Of a stretch of 35,024 nucleotides of DNA, positions 24,124 through 35,024 are shown piece by piece (within the stretch, counting starts at the first letter, position 1; each line of letters opens with the position of its first letter). A model generated the notes under the pieces. The model searched no databases. It worked only from the letters and a program-made list of their open reading frames with translations, and was not told the origin of the DNA. The stretch lies in the NCBI GenBank assembly GCA_902635665.1, contig CACPOX010000012.1, positions 1-35,024 on the forward strand. Reading direction: 5' to 3'. The translations under genes and the position numbers were made by a program. Source of the DNA: an uncultured Pelagibacteraceae bacterium (lineage in GTDB: Bacteria > Pseudomonadota > Alphaproteobacteria > Pelagibacterales > Pelagibacteraceae).

Positions 24124-24584
24124 TACTTATTCAACAATTCTTTAATCAATGGTCCTGCTTTAGAAAAGTCGATTTCGTCTGAATGAATTTTTTTTAGTTC
24201 ACCCATAACTTTTCCCATATCTTTTAATGAATTTGCTCCAATTTTTGAAATAACATCTACGCAGATTTTTTTGGTTTCCTCTTCACTAAGCTGCTTCGGT
24301 AAAAAACTTGTTAAAATATCATATTCATTTTGTTCAACCTCTAAAAGATCTGTTCTATTGTTTTTTTTATAAATATCGATCGATTCGGCTCGCTGTTTAA
24401 CCATTTTTTTTAGAAGTTTCTTAATATCCTCATCATCGGTTTCTTTTTTATTAGGGCCCGATCTATTAACAATGTCCAAATCCTTAATGGAAGATAATAT
24501 TAACCTATAGGTTGATATTTTATTTTTATCTTTAGATTTTAGAGCATTTTTATATTCGTTTTCAATAGTCTGTTTTAATGACAT
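24123..24584 (-). CDS. yqeY: GatB/YqeY domain protein
   Basis: A 153-residue all-helical protein of the YqeY family, related to the tail domain of the amidotransferase subunit GatB, which contacts tRNA. Family segments are the opening LKQTIENEYKNALKSKDK, the LILSSIKDLD stretch, KKMVKQRAESIDIYKKNNR, the EQNEYDILTSFLPKQLSEEE core and the closing GKVMGELKKI. The precise role of free YqeY is not established. The gene heads the cluster with dnaG and rpoD, as in many alphaproteobacteria, and diverges from carA over a 127-base region that carries promoters in both directions. Confidence 0.92.
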   Translation of the reverse strand: MSLKQTIENEYKNALKSKDKNKISTYRLILSSIKDLDIVNRSGPNKKETDDEDIKKLLKKMVKQRAESIDIYKKNNRTDLLEVEQNEYDILTSFLPKQLSEEETKKICVDVISKIGANSLKDMGKVMGELKKIHSDEIDFSKAGPLIKELLNK

Positions 24585-24649
24585 AGTTTTTTTAATCTAC
24601 TTTAAAGAAAAAATTCTTCAAAAGAAAAATTGTTTTTTTACAATTTTAT

Positions 24650-24678
24650 ATTACATCTCTGTTGCGATAATAAAGCAA
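24650..24678 (-). promoter_or_regulatory. Predicted promoter of yqeY-dnaG-rpoD
   Basis: On the minus strand TTGCTT (24678-24673) is followed after 17 bases by TGTAAT (24655-24650). The predicted start is near 24643, about 60 bases ahead of the yqeY ATG. It overlaps the divergent carA promoter, so the two transcription units may compete for polymerase. The -35 match is weak. Confidence 0.4.
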
Positions 24679-24690
24679 TTATTGTATTAA
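24662..24690 (+). promoter_or_regulatory. Predicted promoter of carA-carB
   Basis: TTGCGA (24662-24667), a 17-base spacer and TATTAA (24685-24690) give a plausible sigma-70 promoter, with four of six bases matching in each element. The predicted start near 24697 leaves only about 15 bases before the carA TTG codon, so no room exists for a long attenuator leader of the kind that regulates pyrimidine genes in some bacteria. Confidence 0.45.
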
Positions 24691-24711
24691 CCTTTAACTC
24701 ATGAGTTGTAA

Positions 24712-25908
24712 TTGAACAAAAAACCAAAAAAAACTAACTCAAAAATAAAATCTCAAATCAATACAGGCGTTTTAGTTCTTGAAAATAAAAAGGTATTTAA
24801 AGGAATTGGAATTGGATACCAAGGAGAAGCCACAGGCGAAGTTTGCTTTAATACATCCTTAACAGGCTATCAAGAAATTATTTCAGATCCATCATACGCA
24901 GGTCAAATTATTAACTTTACCTTTCCTCATATTGGAAATGTTGGAACTAATAAAGAGGATCATGAGTCTGACAAAATATGGGCTAGAGGAGTGATTTTTA
25001 ACTCTGAAATAACTTCACCCTCAAACTATAGATCATTCCAACATTTAGATGCTTGGCTTAAAAAAAATAAAATTGTTGGAATTACTGGCTTAGATACTAG
25101 AAGCCTAACAAGCTTTATAAGGGACAAAGGTGCCCCAAAAGGTACGATAAGTTACTCAAAAAAAGGAAGATTTAATATTAATAAATTGACTAATACCACC
25201 ATCAAATGGAGTGGATTAAAAAATCTTGATCTTGCAAAAGTAGTTTCAACTCAGAAAAATTATATTTGGAAAGGTCTTAAAACCTGGAAAAAAGAATTTG
25301 GATATAAAAAAAATAATAAGAACTCATTTCATGTTGTTGCAATTGATTATGGAATAAAAAAAAATATCTTAAGATATTTCTCTGACTTTAATTGTAAAGT
25401 TACTGTCGTTTCTTGTAAAACTAATGCGCAAAAAATTTTAGCTTTAAAACCAAATGGAATATTTTTATCAAATGGTCCAGGTGATCCAGCTGCAACAGGG
25501 AAATATGCTATAGAAATTATTAAAGATCTAATTAAAAAAAATTTACCAATATTTGGTATTTGTTTGGGTCATCAAATTTTAGCATTAGCGTTAGGTGGTA
25601 AAACAAAGAAAATGAAACTTGGTCATAGAGGAGCAAATCACCCTGTTAAAAATTTAATTCATAAAAATGTTGAGATAACCAGTCAAAACCATGGATTTGA
25701 AGTAGTTAAAGAAACATTACCAAAAAATATTGAGGTCACACATAAATCTTTATTTGATAATAGTATTGAAGGTATCAAACTAAAAAATAAACCAGTCTTT
25801 TCAGTTCAATATCATCCAGAGTCTAATCCAGGACCTCAAGATAGTGTTTATTTGTTTCAAGAATTTATTAACAACATGAAAAAAAATGCCAAAAAGAAAA
25901 GATATTAA
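24712..25908 (+). CDS. carA: Carbamoyl-phosphate synthase small chain CarA
   Basis: A 398-residue glutamine amidohydrolase subunit that releases ammonia for carbamoyl phosphate, the precursor of pyrimidines and arginine. The N-terminal domain has [20 protein letters not shown] and the [10 protein letters not shown] segment. The class I amidotransferase domain has the nucleophile Cys284 in GICLGHQIL and the His368/Glu370 pair in QYHPES. The start is a TTG: an in-frame TAA sits directly before it, and the first in-frame ATG is deep within the amidotransferase domain. A four-codon frame (ATG at 24701) ends with a TGA overlapping this TTG. The end overlaps carB by 23 bases. Confidence 0.96.
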   Translation: MNKKPKKTNSKIKSQINTGVLVLENKKVFKGIGIGYQGEATGEVCFNTSLTGYQEIISDPSYAGQIINFTFPHIGNVGTNKEDHESDKIWARGVIFNSEITSPSNYRSFQHLDAWLKKNKIVGITGLDTRSLTSFIRDKGAPKGTISYSKKGRFNINKLTNTTIKWSGLKNLDLAKVVSTQKNYIWKGLKTWKKEFGYKKNNKNSFHVVAIDYGIKKNILRYFSDFNCKVTVVSCKTNAQKILALKPNGIFLSNGPGDPAATGKYAIEIIKDLIKKNLPIFGICLGHQILALALGGKTKKMKLGHRGANHPVKNLIHKNVEITSQNHGFEVVKETLPKNIEVTHKSLFDNSIEGIKLKNKPVFSVQYHPESNPGPQDSVYLFQEFINNMKKNAKKKRY

Positions 25909-28900
25909 AAAAATACTTGTTGTGGGAGCTGGTCCAATAATTATAGGACAAGCATGTGAATTTGACTATTCAGGTACACAAGCATGTAAAGCTCTAAAAG
26001 ATGAAGGTTATAAAGTAGTCCTAATAAATTCAAATCCAGCAACAATTATGACAGACCCAGATGTTGCAGATAAAACTTATATTGAGCCCATTACACTTGA
26101 TGTATTAGAAAAAATTCTCAAGAAAGAAAAACCAGATGCAATTCTACCGACAATGGGTGGTCAAACCGCGCTTAACCTTGCAATGGAAGCAGAGAAAAAA
26201 GGAATTTTAAAAAAATATAAAATTGAATTGATAGGAGCAAATTCTAAAGCAATTTCTAATGCCGAGGACAGAAAGAAATTTAGAAAAAATATGATTGATA
26301 TTGGTTTAGATTTACCAAAATCTGAAATTGTTAATAACAATAACCAGGCATCAAAAGTGTTAAAAAAAATTGGATTGCCAGCAATTATAAGACCTGCTTT
26401 TACACTTGGTGGACTTGGTGGGGGAATAGCTAAAAATAAAAAAGATTATTTTAAAATTGTTAAAAATGGATTGCATGAGTCTCCTGTAAGCCAAGTTCTT
26501 GTTGAGGAATGTTTGGAGGGCTGGAAAGAATTTGAAATGGAAGTTGTAAGAGATAAAAAAGATAATTGTATAATTATTTGCTCAATTGAAAATCTAGATC
26601 CAATGGGAATTCATACGGGTGACTCAATAACAATTGCGCCTGCCCTTACTCTAACAGATAAAGAATACCAGGTAATGAGAAATGCTTCTATTGCGTGTTT
26701 AAGAAAAATTGGAGTTGAAACTGGAGGATCAAATGTTCAATTTGCTATCAACCCTAAAAACGGTCGAATGGTTGTAATTGAAATGAACCCACGAGTATCA
26801 AGATCGTCAGCACTTGCATCAAAAGCAACTGGATTTCCAATTGCGAAAGTGGCTGCAAAATTAGCAGTTGGTTATACTCTGGATGAATTAAAAAATGAAA
26901 TAACTAAAGTTACTCCCGCATCATTTGAGCCAAGTATAGATTATGTGGTGACTAAAATTCCAAGATTTACTTTTGAAAAATTTTCAACTTCTCCTGCAAC
27001 TTTAGGAACATCTATGAAATCAGTAGGTGAAGCAATGGCAATAGGAAGAAACTTTAAAGAATCTCTACAAAAGGCTTTAGTATCTCTGGAGACAGGTTTT
27101 TCAGGTTTAGACAGAATTTTTGATTTAAATAAAAAACAAATTGAAAAGAAACTTAAAGAAACTATTCCGAATAAGCTATTGCTAGTCGCTGAAGCAATTA
27201 GAAAAAAAATAAACTTAAAGAGAATATACAATTTATCTAAAATTGACCCTTGGTTTTTAGAACAAATTAAAGAAATAGTTGATTGTGAAACACTGATCAA
27301 AAACAAGGGACTTCCTAAAGATTTTGTAGAATTTAATAAAATAAAATCAATAGGATTTTCAGATAAAAAACTTTCGGAATTAACTAAAACTTCTGAAGAC
27401 GTTGTTAGAAGAAAAAGATCAGCGCTTAAAATACTTCCAGTTTATAAAAAAGTAGATACTTGTGCGGCTGAATTCAAATCTTTTACTCCATATATGTACT
27501 CAACTTATCAAAGAAATTTTTCAATTAACTCTGAATGTGAAGCTGATCCATCAAATAAGAAAAAAATAATTATTCTTGGAGGTGGACCAAATAGAATTGG
27601 TCAAGGAATTGAGTTTGATTATTGCTGTTGTCAGGCAAGTTTTTCATTAAAAGACGCAGGTTTTGAGACTATCATGGTTAATTGCAACCCTGAAACAGTA
27701 TCAACAGACTATGATACGAGTGATCGATTATACTTTGAACCTTTAAAAGAAGAATACGTTTTTAATATAATTAAAAAAGAGCAAGAAAAAGGAAACCTTA
27801 TAGGTGTAATAGCCCAGTTTGGTGGCCAAACTCCGATTAAGCTTGCTAAATTTTTACACGACAATAAGCTTCCAATTTTAGGAACCCAATATACCTCTAT
27901 TGATTTAGCAGAGGATAGAGATCGATTTAGAAATTTATTAAATAAATTAAACTTAAAACAAGCAGAAAGTGGAATTGCAAAAACATTTAATCAGGCAATA
28001 AAAATTGCAGATAAAATAGGATTACCATTAATGGTAAGACCTTCGTATGTTTTAGGTGGAAGAGCAATGGAAATCGTTCATGAAAAAAATCAACTTAAAA
28101 AATTTGTTGAAGAAGCTTTTAAAGCTGCAGAGGAAAATCCAATTTTGATTGATAAATTTATCGATCATGCAATGGAAGTGGATGTGGATGCCATATCAGA
28201 TGGAAAACAAGTTCATGTCGCAGGTATTATGCAACATATCGAAGAAGCTGGAATTCATTCGGGAGACTCGGCATGTAGCCTACCTCCTGTATCAATTAAA
28301 CCATACCTTCTTAAAGAAATTGAAAATCAAACTAAAAAATTAGCAATAGCTTTAAATGTTAAAGGTTTCATGAATATACAGTTTGCAATTAAAAAAGATG
28401 AAATTTATGTGATTGAAGTAAATCCTAGAGCAAGTCGAACAGTACCTTTTGTGTCAAAAGCAAAAGGATTGCCCCTAGCTAAAATTGCATCAAGAATAAT
28501 GGCTGGTGAAAAGTTATCTAAGTTTAATTTAAAAGATAAATCTAAAGGTATGTACGCAGTTAAAGAAGCTGTATTTCCATTTAATAAATTTCCAAACAGT
28601 GACTTATTGTTAGGGCCTGAGATGAAGTCGACAGGAGAAGTTATGGGATTTGATAAAAATTTTGGAATGGCTTTTGCTAAAAGTCAAATAGCAGCAGCTA
28701 ACTCATTACCAAAACAAGGATTAGCTTTTATATCTCTCAAAGATAGTCACAAAGATGAAGGAATAGATTTAGCTAAAGAACTTCTTAAACTTAAGTTTAC
28801 ATTATGTGCAACTAGAGGAACTGCAGAATATATTCGAAAGCATCGGATGAAATGTAAAATTATAAATAAAGTAAGCACAGGTTCACCACATATAGTAGAT

Positions 28901-29110
28901 GTTTTGGACTCTAAAAAAATTGCGTTGGTGATAAACACTGGGGGCGGAAACAGTGAACATCGATTAAGTGACGCAATAGCTTTAAGAAGAGCAACACTAA
29001 AGAACAAAGTTCCTTACTGTACTAATATGTCTACTGCTCAAGCTTGTTTAGAGGCAATTAGATCACTAAAAACAAAAAAATTAGAAGTGACTTCTCTTCA
29101 GGACGTTTAA
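25886..29110 (+). CDS. carB: Carbamoyl-phosphate synthase large chain CarB
   Basis: A 1074-residue synthetase with the standard internal duplication. Each half has a biotin-carboxylase-like ATP-grasp unit: the first opens [20 protein letters not shown], the second [21 protein letters not shown] at about 560-580. Both carry the EMNPR or EVNPR metal-binding segment. The linking oligomerisation domain lies between them, and the last 140 or so residues are the methylglyoxal-synthase-like regulatory domain ([18 protein letters not shown]). It combines bicarbonate, ammonia from CarA and two ATP. Length is normal. It overlaps carA by 23 bases in another frame, and its tail overlaps the convergent next gene by 4 bases. 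Confidence 0.98.
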   Translation: MPKRKDIKKILVVGAGPIIIGQACEFDYSGTQACKALKDEGYKVVLINSNPATIMTDPDVADKTYIEPITLDVLEKILKKEKPDAILPTMGGQTALNLAMEAEKKGILKKYKIELIGANSKAISNAEDRKKFRKNMIDIGLDLPKSEIVNNNNQASKVLKKIGLPAIIRPAFTLGGLGGGIAKNKKDYFKIVKNGLHESPVSQVLVEECLEGWKEFEMEVVRDKKDNCIIICSIENLDPMGIHTGDSITIAPALTLTDKEYQVMRNASIACLRKIGVETGGSNVQFAINPKNGRMVVIEMNPRVSRSSALASKATGFPIAKVAAKLAVGYTLDELKNEITKVTPASFEPSIDYVVTKIPRFTFEKFSTSPATLGTSMKSVGEAMAIGRNFKESLQKALVSLETGFSGLDRIFDLNKKQIEKKLKETIPNKLLLVAEAIRKKINLKRIYNLSKIDPWFLEQIKEIVDCETLIKNKGLPKDFVEFNKIKSIGFSDKKLSELTKTSEDVVRRKRSALKILPVYKKVDTCAAEFKSFTPYMYSTYQRNFSINSECEADPSNKKKIIILGGGPNRIGQGIEFDYCCCQASFSLKDAGFETIMVNCNPETVSTDYDTSDRLYFEPLKEEYVFNIIKKEQEKGNLIGVIAQFGGQTPIKLAKFLHDNKLPILGTQYTSIDLAEDRDRFRNLLNKLNLKQAESGIAKTFNQAIKIADKIGLPLMVRPSYVLGGRAMEIVHEKNQLKKFVEEAFKAAEENPILIDKFIDHAMEVDVDAISDGKQVHVAGIMQHIEEAGIHSGDSACSLPPVSIKPYLLKEIENQTKKLAIALNVKGFMNIQFAIKKDEIYVIEVNPRASRTVPFVSKAKGLPLAKIASRIMAGEKLSKFNLKDKSKGMYAVKEAVFPFNKFPNSDLLLGPEMKSTGEVMGFDKNFGMAFAKSQIAAANSLPKQGLAFISLKDSHKDEGIDLAKELLKLKFTLCATRGTAEYIRKHRMKCKIINKVSTGSPHIVDVLDSKKIALVINTGGGNSEHRLSDAIALRRATLKNKVPYCTNMSTAQACLEAIRSLKTKKLEVTSLQDV

Positions 29111-29772
29111 GAATTTACTTTCCAATCAGTTTCAAAGGTAACATAATTTACTTGAATACATCGTCTTTCTTTAACGATCTTTTTCTTCTCCATACCATGC
29201 CAAGTGTTTGGTCCACTTGTAAAAAGATAGCCATAATTATGTTTGTAAGGAAGTGTCTTAACTTTCTCTAATTTTTCATTGTAAAAATCAGTTCCTAAAT
29301 CCTCAGATTCATTTGTATTATTAACAAATATTAAGCCTGACATAAGTTTTTCTTTTATGTCGCAATGAGGTTTTAACCAAAAACCCTCTCGATCACATAT
29401 AACCTCAACTCTAACATAAGAATTTGATAAATCTTTATTTATCATTTTAGAAATTGTTTCGTATGTTTCTTTAGATTGAAGTTCGTTTATAAATTTTACT
29501 AAATTTGGAAATTTTGATGCATTTTCTTTATTAATAAAACATCTAAACTTTATTGCTTGTCCTCCAGAAGCTATACCTTGTCTAAATTCTGCAGCTCCAC
29601 CATCTATTGCTCTTGTTCCATCATAATTAAGATTATGTTTACTCACATCAGGAATGTCTGCTTTGACTATTTCATCAATAGCATCTTCTGACAAGGCATC
29701 GCTATACTCCCAGTGATCGAAAGGGAAATTGTGTTGCTTTGAATTATTTTTAATTGAATTTAAGAATGACAT
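29107..29772 (-). CDS. 2-oxoglutarate/Fe(II)-dependent oxygenase-like protein
   Basis: A 221-residue soluble protein with the double-stranded beta-helix iron site: His136 and Asp138 in LKPHCDIK, His192 in NTWHGME, and an Arg (203 or 204) in [10 protein letters not shown] that would hold the 2-oxoglutarate carboxylate. Spacing and strand order match the prolyl-4-hydroxylase-like 2OG oxygenase superfamily. The substrate is unknown. It lies one base after the ELM1-like gene (shared A of the start and stop), so both are probably one transcript, and it converges on carB. Because the neighbour belongs to a family found with cell-surface polysaccharide genes, a sugar- or protein-modifying role is possible; that is inference. 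Confidence 0.78.
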   Translation of the reverse strand: MSFLNSIKNNSKQHNFPFDHWEYSDALSEDAIDEIVKADIPDVSKHNLNYDGTRAIDGGAAEFRQGIASGGQAIKFRCFINKENASKFPNLVKFINELQSKETYETISKMINKDLSNSYVRVEVICDREGFWLKPHCDIKEKLMSGLIFVNNTNESEDLGTDFYNEKLEKVKTLPYKHNYGYLFTSGPNTWHGMEKKKIVKERRCIQVNYVTFETDWKVNS

Positions 29773-30716
29773 TATAATTGAATTTTTTCTTTAATAATTT
29801 TTGCTACTCTATTCGTTTCATCTAATTTTTGATAGTTCCAATTTTCAATTTCTTCACCTAAGTTTCTAGTAATATTTAATTCTCTGAATAAATTTCTAAA
29901 ATTCTGAAATCTAACGTCTTTTCTTTTGGGTAAAATATTAGCAACATAAATTGGTTTTCCAGTTAAAGCAGCTTCAGATATCATTGAGCTAGAGTCACAT
30001 GTAACAACTATATTTTCCGAAATTGCTAAAGCTGAAAGATAAGCTTTTTTATCAACATTCATAATCACAGTGTGATTTTCTCCAAAAAACTCTTTTGCAT
30101 AATGTATAGTATTTAATGGTGTTCTCATTGAAGGTATCACCACAAGTTGAAAATCATGTTTTTTCAATAGTTTGTAAAAAATTGAAAATATATGCTTCAT
30201 ATTTTTTGTTGAGTAGTCATAATATTTTGTAGGACCACCCATTATCAAACACCAAACTTTTCTATTATCCTGTTTGATATATGAATTTAAATAACTTCTA
30301 TTTTCTTCAATTTCATTTTCCGTTAAATAATGAATTGCACCTTTTGTTTTAATTATATTTGTACCGCTTATCCCATCATGTTCGGGAGCAACAATAAAAT
30401 CAAAATGATTAAAATCTACGTTTGGATCTTGAATATGAATATTTGAAACTTTTTTTTTTGAGATACTTTTTAAGTGGATTGATGGAATCACACTTTTTCT
30501 TCCACATGAAATAATTACATCAAAATCATACTCGTTTATTTTTTTATAGACATTTTGTGATATTGGAGTCAATTTTGGAGGAACAATTTTCCAAAAATTA
30601 TTTAGTTCAACCTTATGGTGTGTAAAATCCAAATCTAAAGCTTTAGCTAAACCTTCTACCTGGCTTATCATGCCATGCATACCTTGAGTTAATAAAATAC
30701 CTTTTAATTTAGTCAT
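29772..30716 (-). CDS. ELM1-like protein (COG3660 type, GT-B fold)
   Basis: A 314-residue protein resembling the ELM1 family, named for a plant mitochondrial fission factor and common in alphaproteobacteria. Typical features are the opening LLTQGMHGMISQVEGLAKAL, ISCGRKSVIPSIHL, the IQDPNVDFNHFDFIVAPEHDG stretch (read in two parts), the central MGGPTKYY, and the late TCDSSSMISEAALTGKPIYV, which resembles the donor-site region of GT-B glycosyltransferases. No signal peptide or membrane helix is seen. The bacterial role is not known; a glycosyltransferase-like or envelope role is plausible. It is divergent from trxB over only 21 bases and followed by the 2OG oxygenase gene. Confidence 0.82.
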   Translation of the reverse strand: MTKLKGILLTQGMHGMISQVEGLAKALDLDFTHHKVELNNFWKIVPPKLTPISQNVYKKINEYDFDVIISCGRKSVIPSIHLKSISKKKVSNIHIQDPNVDFNHFDFIVAPEHDGISGTNIIKTKGAIHYLTENEIEENRSYLNSYIKQDNRKVWCLIMGGPTKYYDYSTKNMKHIFSIFYKLLKKHDFQLVVIPSMRTPLNTIHYAKEFFGENHTVIMNVDKKAYLSALAISENIVVTCDSSSMISEAALTGKPIYVANILPKRKDVRFQNFRNLFRELNITRNLGEEIENWNYQKLDETNRVAKIIKEKIQL

Positions 30717-30737
30717 TAATCACTATATAGCTTTCAT

Positions 30738-31682
30738 ATGAGTCAAAATCCAACTAAACACACAAAAGTGTTAATAATTGGATCAGGTCCAGCTGGATAC
30801 ACTGCAGCAGTTTATGCTGCTCGTGCAATGTTAAATCCTATTTTAGTTTATGGATCTGAGCCGGGAGGACAATTAACAACGACAACTGATGTTGAAAATT
30901 ATCCAGGATTTTCTGAAGTTATTCAGGGGCCATGGTTAATGGATCAAATGAAAGAACAAGCAAAAGCAGTTGGAACTGAAATGATTGAAGACCATATTGG
31001 ATCTGTAAATTTAAAAAGTTCACCATTTGAAGCAATTGGTGATAGTGGTCAGAAATATACTGCTGATAGCATTATTATTTCTACTGGAGCTCAAGCAAGA
31101 TGGTTAAATATAAAATCAGAACAGGAATTTAGAGGATTTGGAGTTTCTGCTTGTGCAACTTGTGACGGTTTCTTTTTTAAAAATAAAGAAGTTGCTGTAG
31201 TTGGAGGAGGTAATGCAGCGGTTGAAGAAGCAATGTTCCTTACAAAGTTTGCATCTAAAGTAAAATTAATCCACAGAAGAGATAGTTTAAGAGCTGAAAA
31301 AATGCTTCAAAAAAAATTAATGGAAAATAAAAAAATAGAAATAATTTGGGACTCTGTAATTGAAGATGTGTTAGGTGATAAAGATCCTAAAAATGTCAAA
31401 GGAATAAAGATTAAAAATGTTAAAACAAATAAAATACAAGAATTAAAACTTGATGGCGTATTCATTGCTATTGGTCATGATCCAGCTACTCAACTTTTTA
31501 AAGATCAATTAAAAATGGATAATGAGGGATATTTAATTACCAAACCTGACTCAACAGAAACTAATGTTCCCGGTGTTTATGCAGCTGGAGATGTAAAAGA
31601 CAAAACATTTAGACAAGCTGTAACCGCTGCAGGTATGGGATGTATGGCTGCACTTGAAGCAGAAAAATTTTTATCTCACTAA
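30738..31682 (+). CDS. trxB: Thioredoxin-disulfide reductase
   Basis: A 314-residue FAD enzyme that passes electrons from NADPH to thioredoxin. The FAD-binding loop is IGSGPAGYTAAVYAAR near 14-29, the redox-active Cys139-Ala-Thr-Cys142 sits in SACATCDGFFF, the NADPH-binding loop is VVGGGNAAVEEA near 154-165, and the C-terminal FAD site is GVYAAGDVKDKTFRQAVTAAG. Length is that of the low-molecular-weight bacterial type. The small membrane protein gene follows after 3 bases. Upstream there are only 21 bases to the divergent gene, so the promoter must lie partly inside it. Confidence 0.97.
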   Translation: MSQNPTKHTKVLIIGSGPAGYTAAVYAARAMLNPILVYGSEPGGQLTTTTDVENYPGFSEVIQGPWLMDQMKEQAKAVGTEMIEDHIGSVNLKSSPFEAIGDSGQKYTADSIIISTGAQARWLNIKSEQEFRGFGVSACATCDGFFFKNKEVAVVGGGNAAVEEAMFLTKFASKVKLIHRRDSLRAEKMLQKKLMENKKIEIIWDSVIEDVLGDKDPKNVKGIKIKNVKTNKIQELKLDGVFIAIGHDPATQLFKDQLKMDNEGYLITKPDSTETNVPGVYAAGDVKDKTFRQAVTAAGMGCMAALEAEKFLSH

Positions 31683-31685
31683 AAA

Positions 31686-32099
31686 ATGAAATTAAATTGG
31701 ATTATTTTTGTAACTGGATGGATGTCATTCAGAGCAGTTGGGTCAAGTTTGTTTTTGTTTTGGATTTTTACCGAAAATGAACGTTCGGCACCATCCGAAT
31801 GGATAATTCCTTTTGTGGGTGACTTTTTTATTGGGATAACTGCTTTATTTTTAGTTTACCACATTATAAAAAAACCAAGCACTATACTATGGGGTCTTTT
31901 GCTGTGTTGGAATGTGATTGGTTTATTAGATTTAATTGGGGCAATAAATGTAAGTTTTGCTGCTCCTTATGGACCTATACCAGAAATAGGATTTAATGAA
32001 TTGGTTGTAAGATTTATTTTAAGTTTGAATACTTTATTTCAGATTTCTTGTATTTACTTATTGTTTCAAAAAGACATAAAAGAATATTTTAAATTTTAA
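31686..32099 (+). CDS. Small integral membrane protein of unknown function
   Basis: Not recognised by function. The protein has 137 residues with four hydrophobic segments: about 5-26, 41-60, 66-88 and 107-130. The loops carry few charges (ENERSAPSEW near 30-39; the tail KDIKEYFKF is basic/acidic mixed). There is no obvious catalytic motif; a GWMSFRAVGS segment early in the first helix and PYGPIPEIG near 98 are the only distinctive stretches. It starts 3 bases after trxB, so the two are probably co-transcribed, and it ends 3 bases from the convergent TIP30-like gene. Confidence 0.8.
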   Translation: MKLNWIIFVTGWMSFRAVGSSLFLFWIFTENERSAPSEWIIPFVGDFFIGITALFLVYHIIKKPSTILWGLLLCWNVIGLLDLIGAINVSFAAPYGPIPEIGFNELVVRFILSLNTLFQISCIYLLFQKDIKEYFKF

Positions 32100-32102
32100 A
32101 AA

Positions 32103-32758
32103 TTAATTATTACTAATTTCAACTATTTCATTAGACTCGAATACTTGTTGTCTAAAGTCACCATTAGAAATTTTAATCATTGCTTTTGCAACTTTTTTAG
32201 AATGAATTGGTTTCATTTTTTTTAATGGTCCTAAAAATAAAGGTGATAATAATTTAAATACAAAAATACCTAATTTCTCTCCTAATCTTTTTTCTTTTCT
32301 ATCTCCAATTAAAAAAGAAGGTCTCATTATTCCAAGTTTATTAAAACTCAATCTTTTTAACTCTTCCTCTACTAATCCTTTAAATTTTAAATAATCTCCT
32401 GAACTATTAGGATCTGCATAGCCTGAAGAGACAAAAACGAATGAATTTACTGAGTTAGATTTTGTTATTTGTGCGATTTGTTTTGGTAAATCAAGTTCAA
32501 CTCTTCTATATTCATTTTTATCAGGTGAATTTTGCTTTGTAGTACCAATGCAAAAATAACAGTGGTCACCTTTCATCTCTTCTTTATGCTTTTCCATATT
32601 ATTAAAATCAGTTTTAACAATCTCAACTTTAAGGTCATTAATGATGATTTCTGAACGTACAAAAAGTTTAATTTTATTATAGTTCTCATTTTTTATTAAT
32701 TGATCAAGAAGATGACCACCAACTAAACCTGTTGAACCAAAGACTAAGGCTGTTTTCA

Positions 32759-32759
<1 letters not shown>
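32103..32759 (-). CDS. NAD(P)-binding Rossmann protein, TIP30/HTATIP2-like
   Basis: A 218-residue member of the atypical short-chain dehydrogenase group. The dinucleotide-binding loop is ALVFGSTGLVGGHLL at 4-18, followed by LFVRS at the end of the second strand, the CFCIGTT-like segment (YFCIGTTKQN) typical of the TIP30 group, and VFVSSGYADPNSSGDYLKFKG, where the family's Ser and Tyr-x3-Lys lie (YLKFK). IMRPSFLIG follows. Substrate is unknown. The start shares one base with the aminotransferase stop (TAATG), so the two are probably co-transcribed. Confidence 0.85.

Positions 32760-35024
<2,265 letters not shown>

Overview
The window looks like a stretch of a SAR11-clade (Pelagibacterales) alphaproteobacterial chromosome. 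It is strongly A+T-rich, and almost every gene abuts or overlaps its neighbour. Lys/Asn/Ile-rich proteins of otherwise alphaproteobacterial type fill it, and the cell-wall genes are mostly in the usual alphaproteobacterial order. This placement comes from gene content and style, not from a search.

Positions 1-16303 (minus strand) hold a nearly complete division and cell-wall (dcw) operon. Read in the direction of transcription it is mraZ, ftsZ, rsmH, ftsL, ftsI, a fused murE-murF, mraY, murD, ftsW, murG, murC, murB, ddl, ftsQ, and the start of ftsA, which runs off the left edge. Together these genes make lipid II from UDP-MurNAc precursors (MurB, C, D, E, F, Ddl, MraY, MurG), insert it at the septum (FtsW, FtsI) and build the division ring (FtsZ, A, Q, L). 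Two departures from the usual arrangement stand out: ftsZ is second instead of last, and murE and murF are one reading frame. In front of mraZ there is a three-copy TGGG operator with exact 10-bp spacing, overlapping a good sigma-70 promoter.

Positions 16304-20455 hold the RNase P RNA (minus), an AmpD-like amidase (minus), the mlaA-mlaC lipid-transport pair (plus), and an unexplained stretch (19181-20182) with possible RNA hairpins followed by two translationally coupled genes of unknown function. Two tRNA genes (minus) follow: a CAU tRNA that fits tRNA-Ile2, and a GAC tRNA-Val whose D and T loops are far from consensus.

Positions 20456-24584 (minus) hold the macromolecular-synthesis cluster yqeY-dnaG-rpoD, with the tRNA-Val starting 4 bases after rpoD. 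A short divergent promoter region separates it from carA-carB (plus, 24712-29110), which make carbamoyl phosphate. From 29107 to the right edge come a 2-oxoglutarate/Fe(II) oxygenase-like gene and an ELM1-like gene (minus), trxB and a small membrane protein (plus), a TIP30-like Rossmann protein and an aspartate aminotransferase (minus), and the 5' part of uvrB (plus, cut by the window end).

No insertion sequence, CRISPR array, prophage or large mobile element was seen. The strongest candidates for something undescribed are the structured block plus gene pair at 19265-20182 and the aberrant tRNA-Val at 20377-20451.
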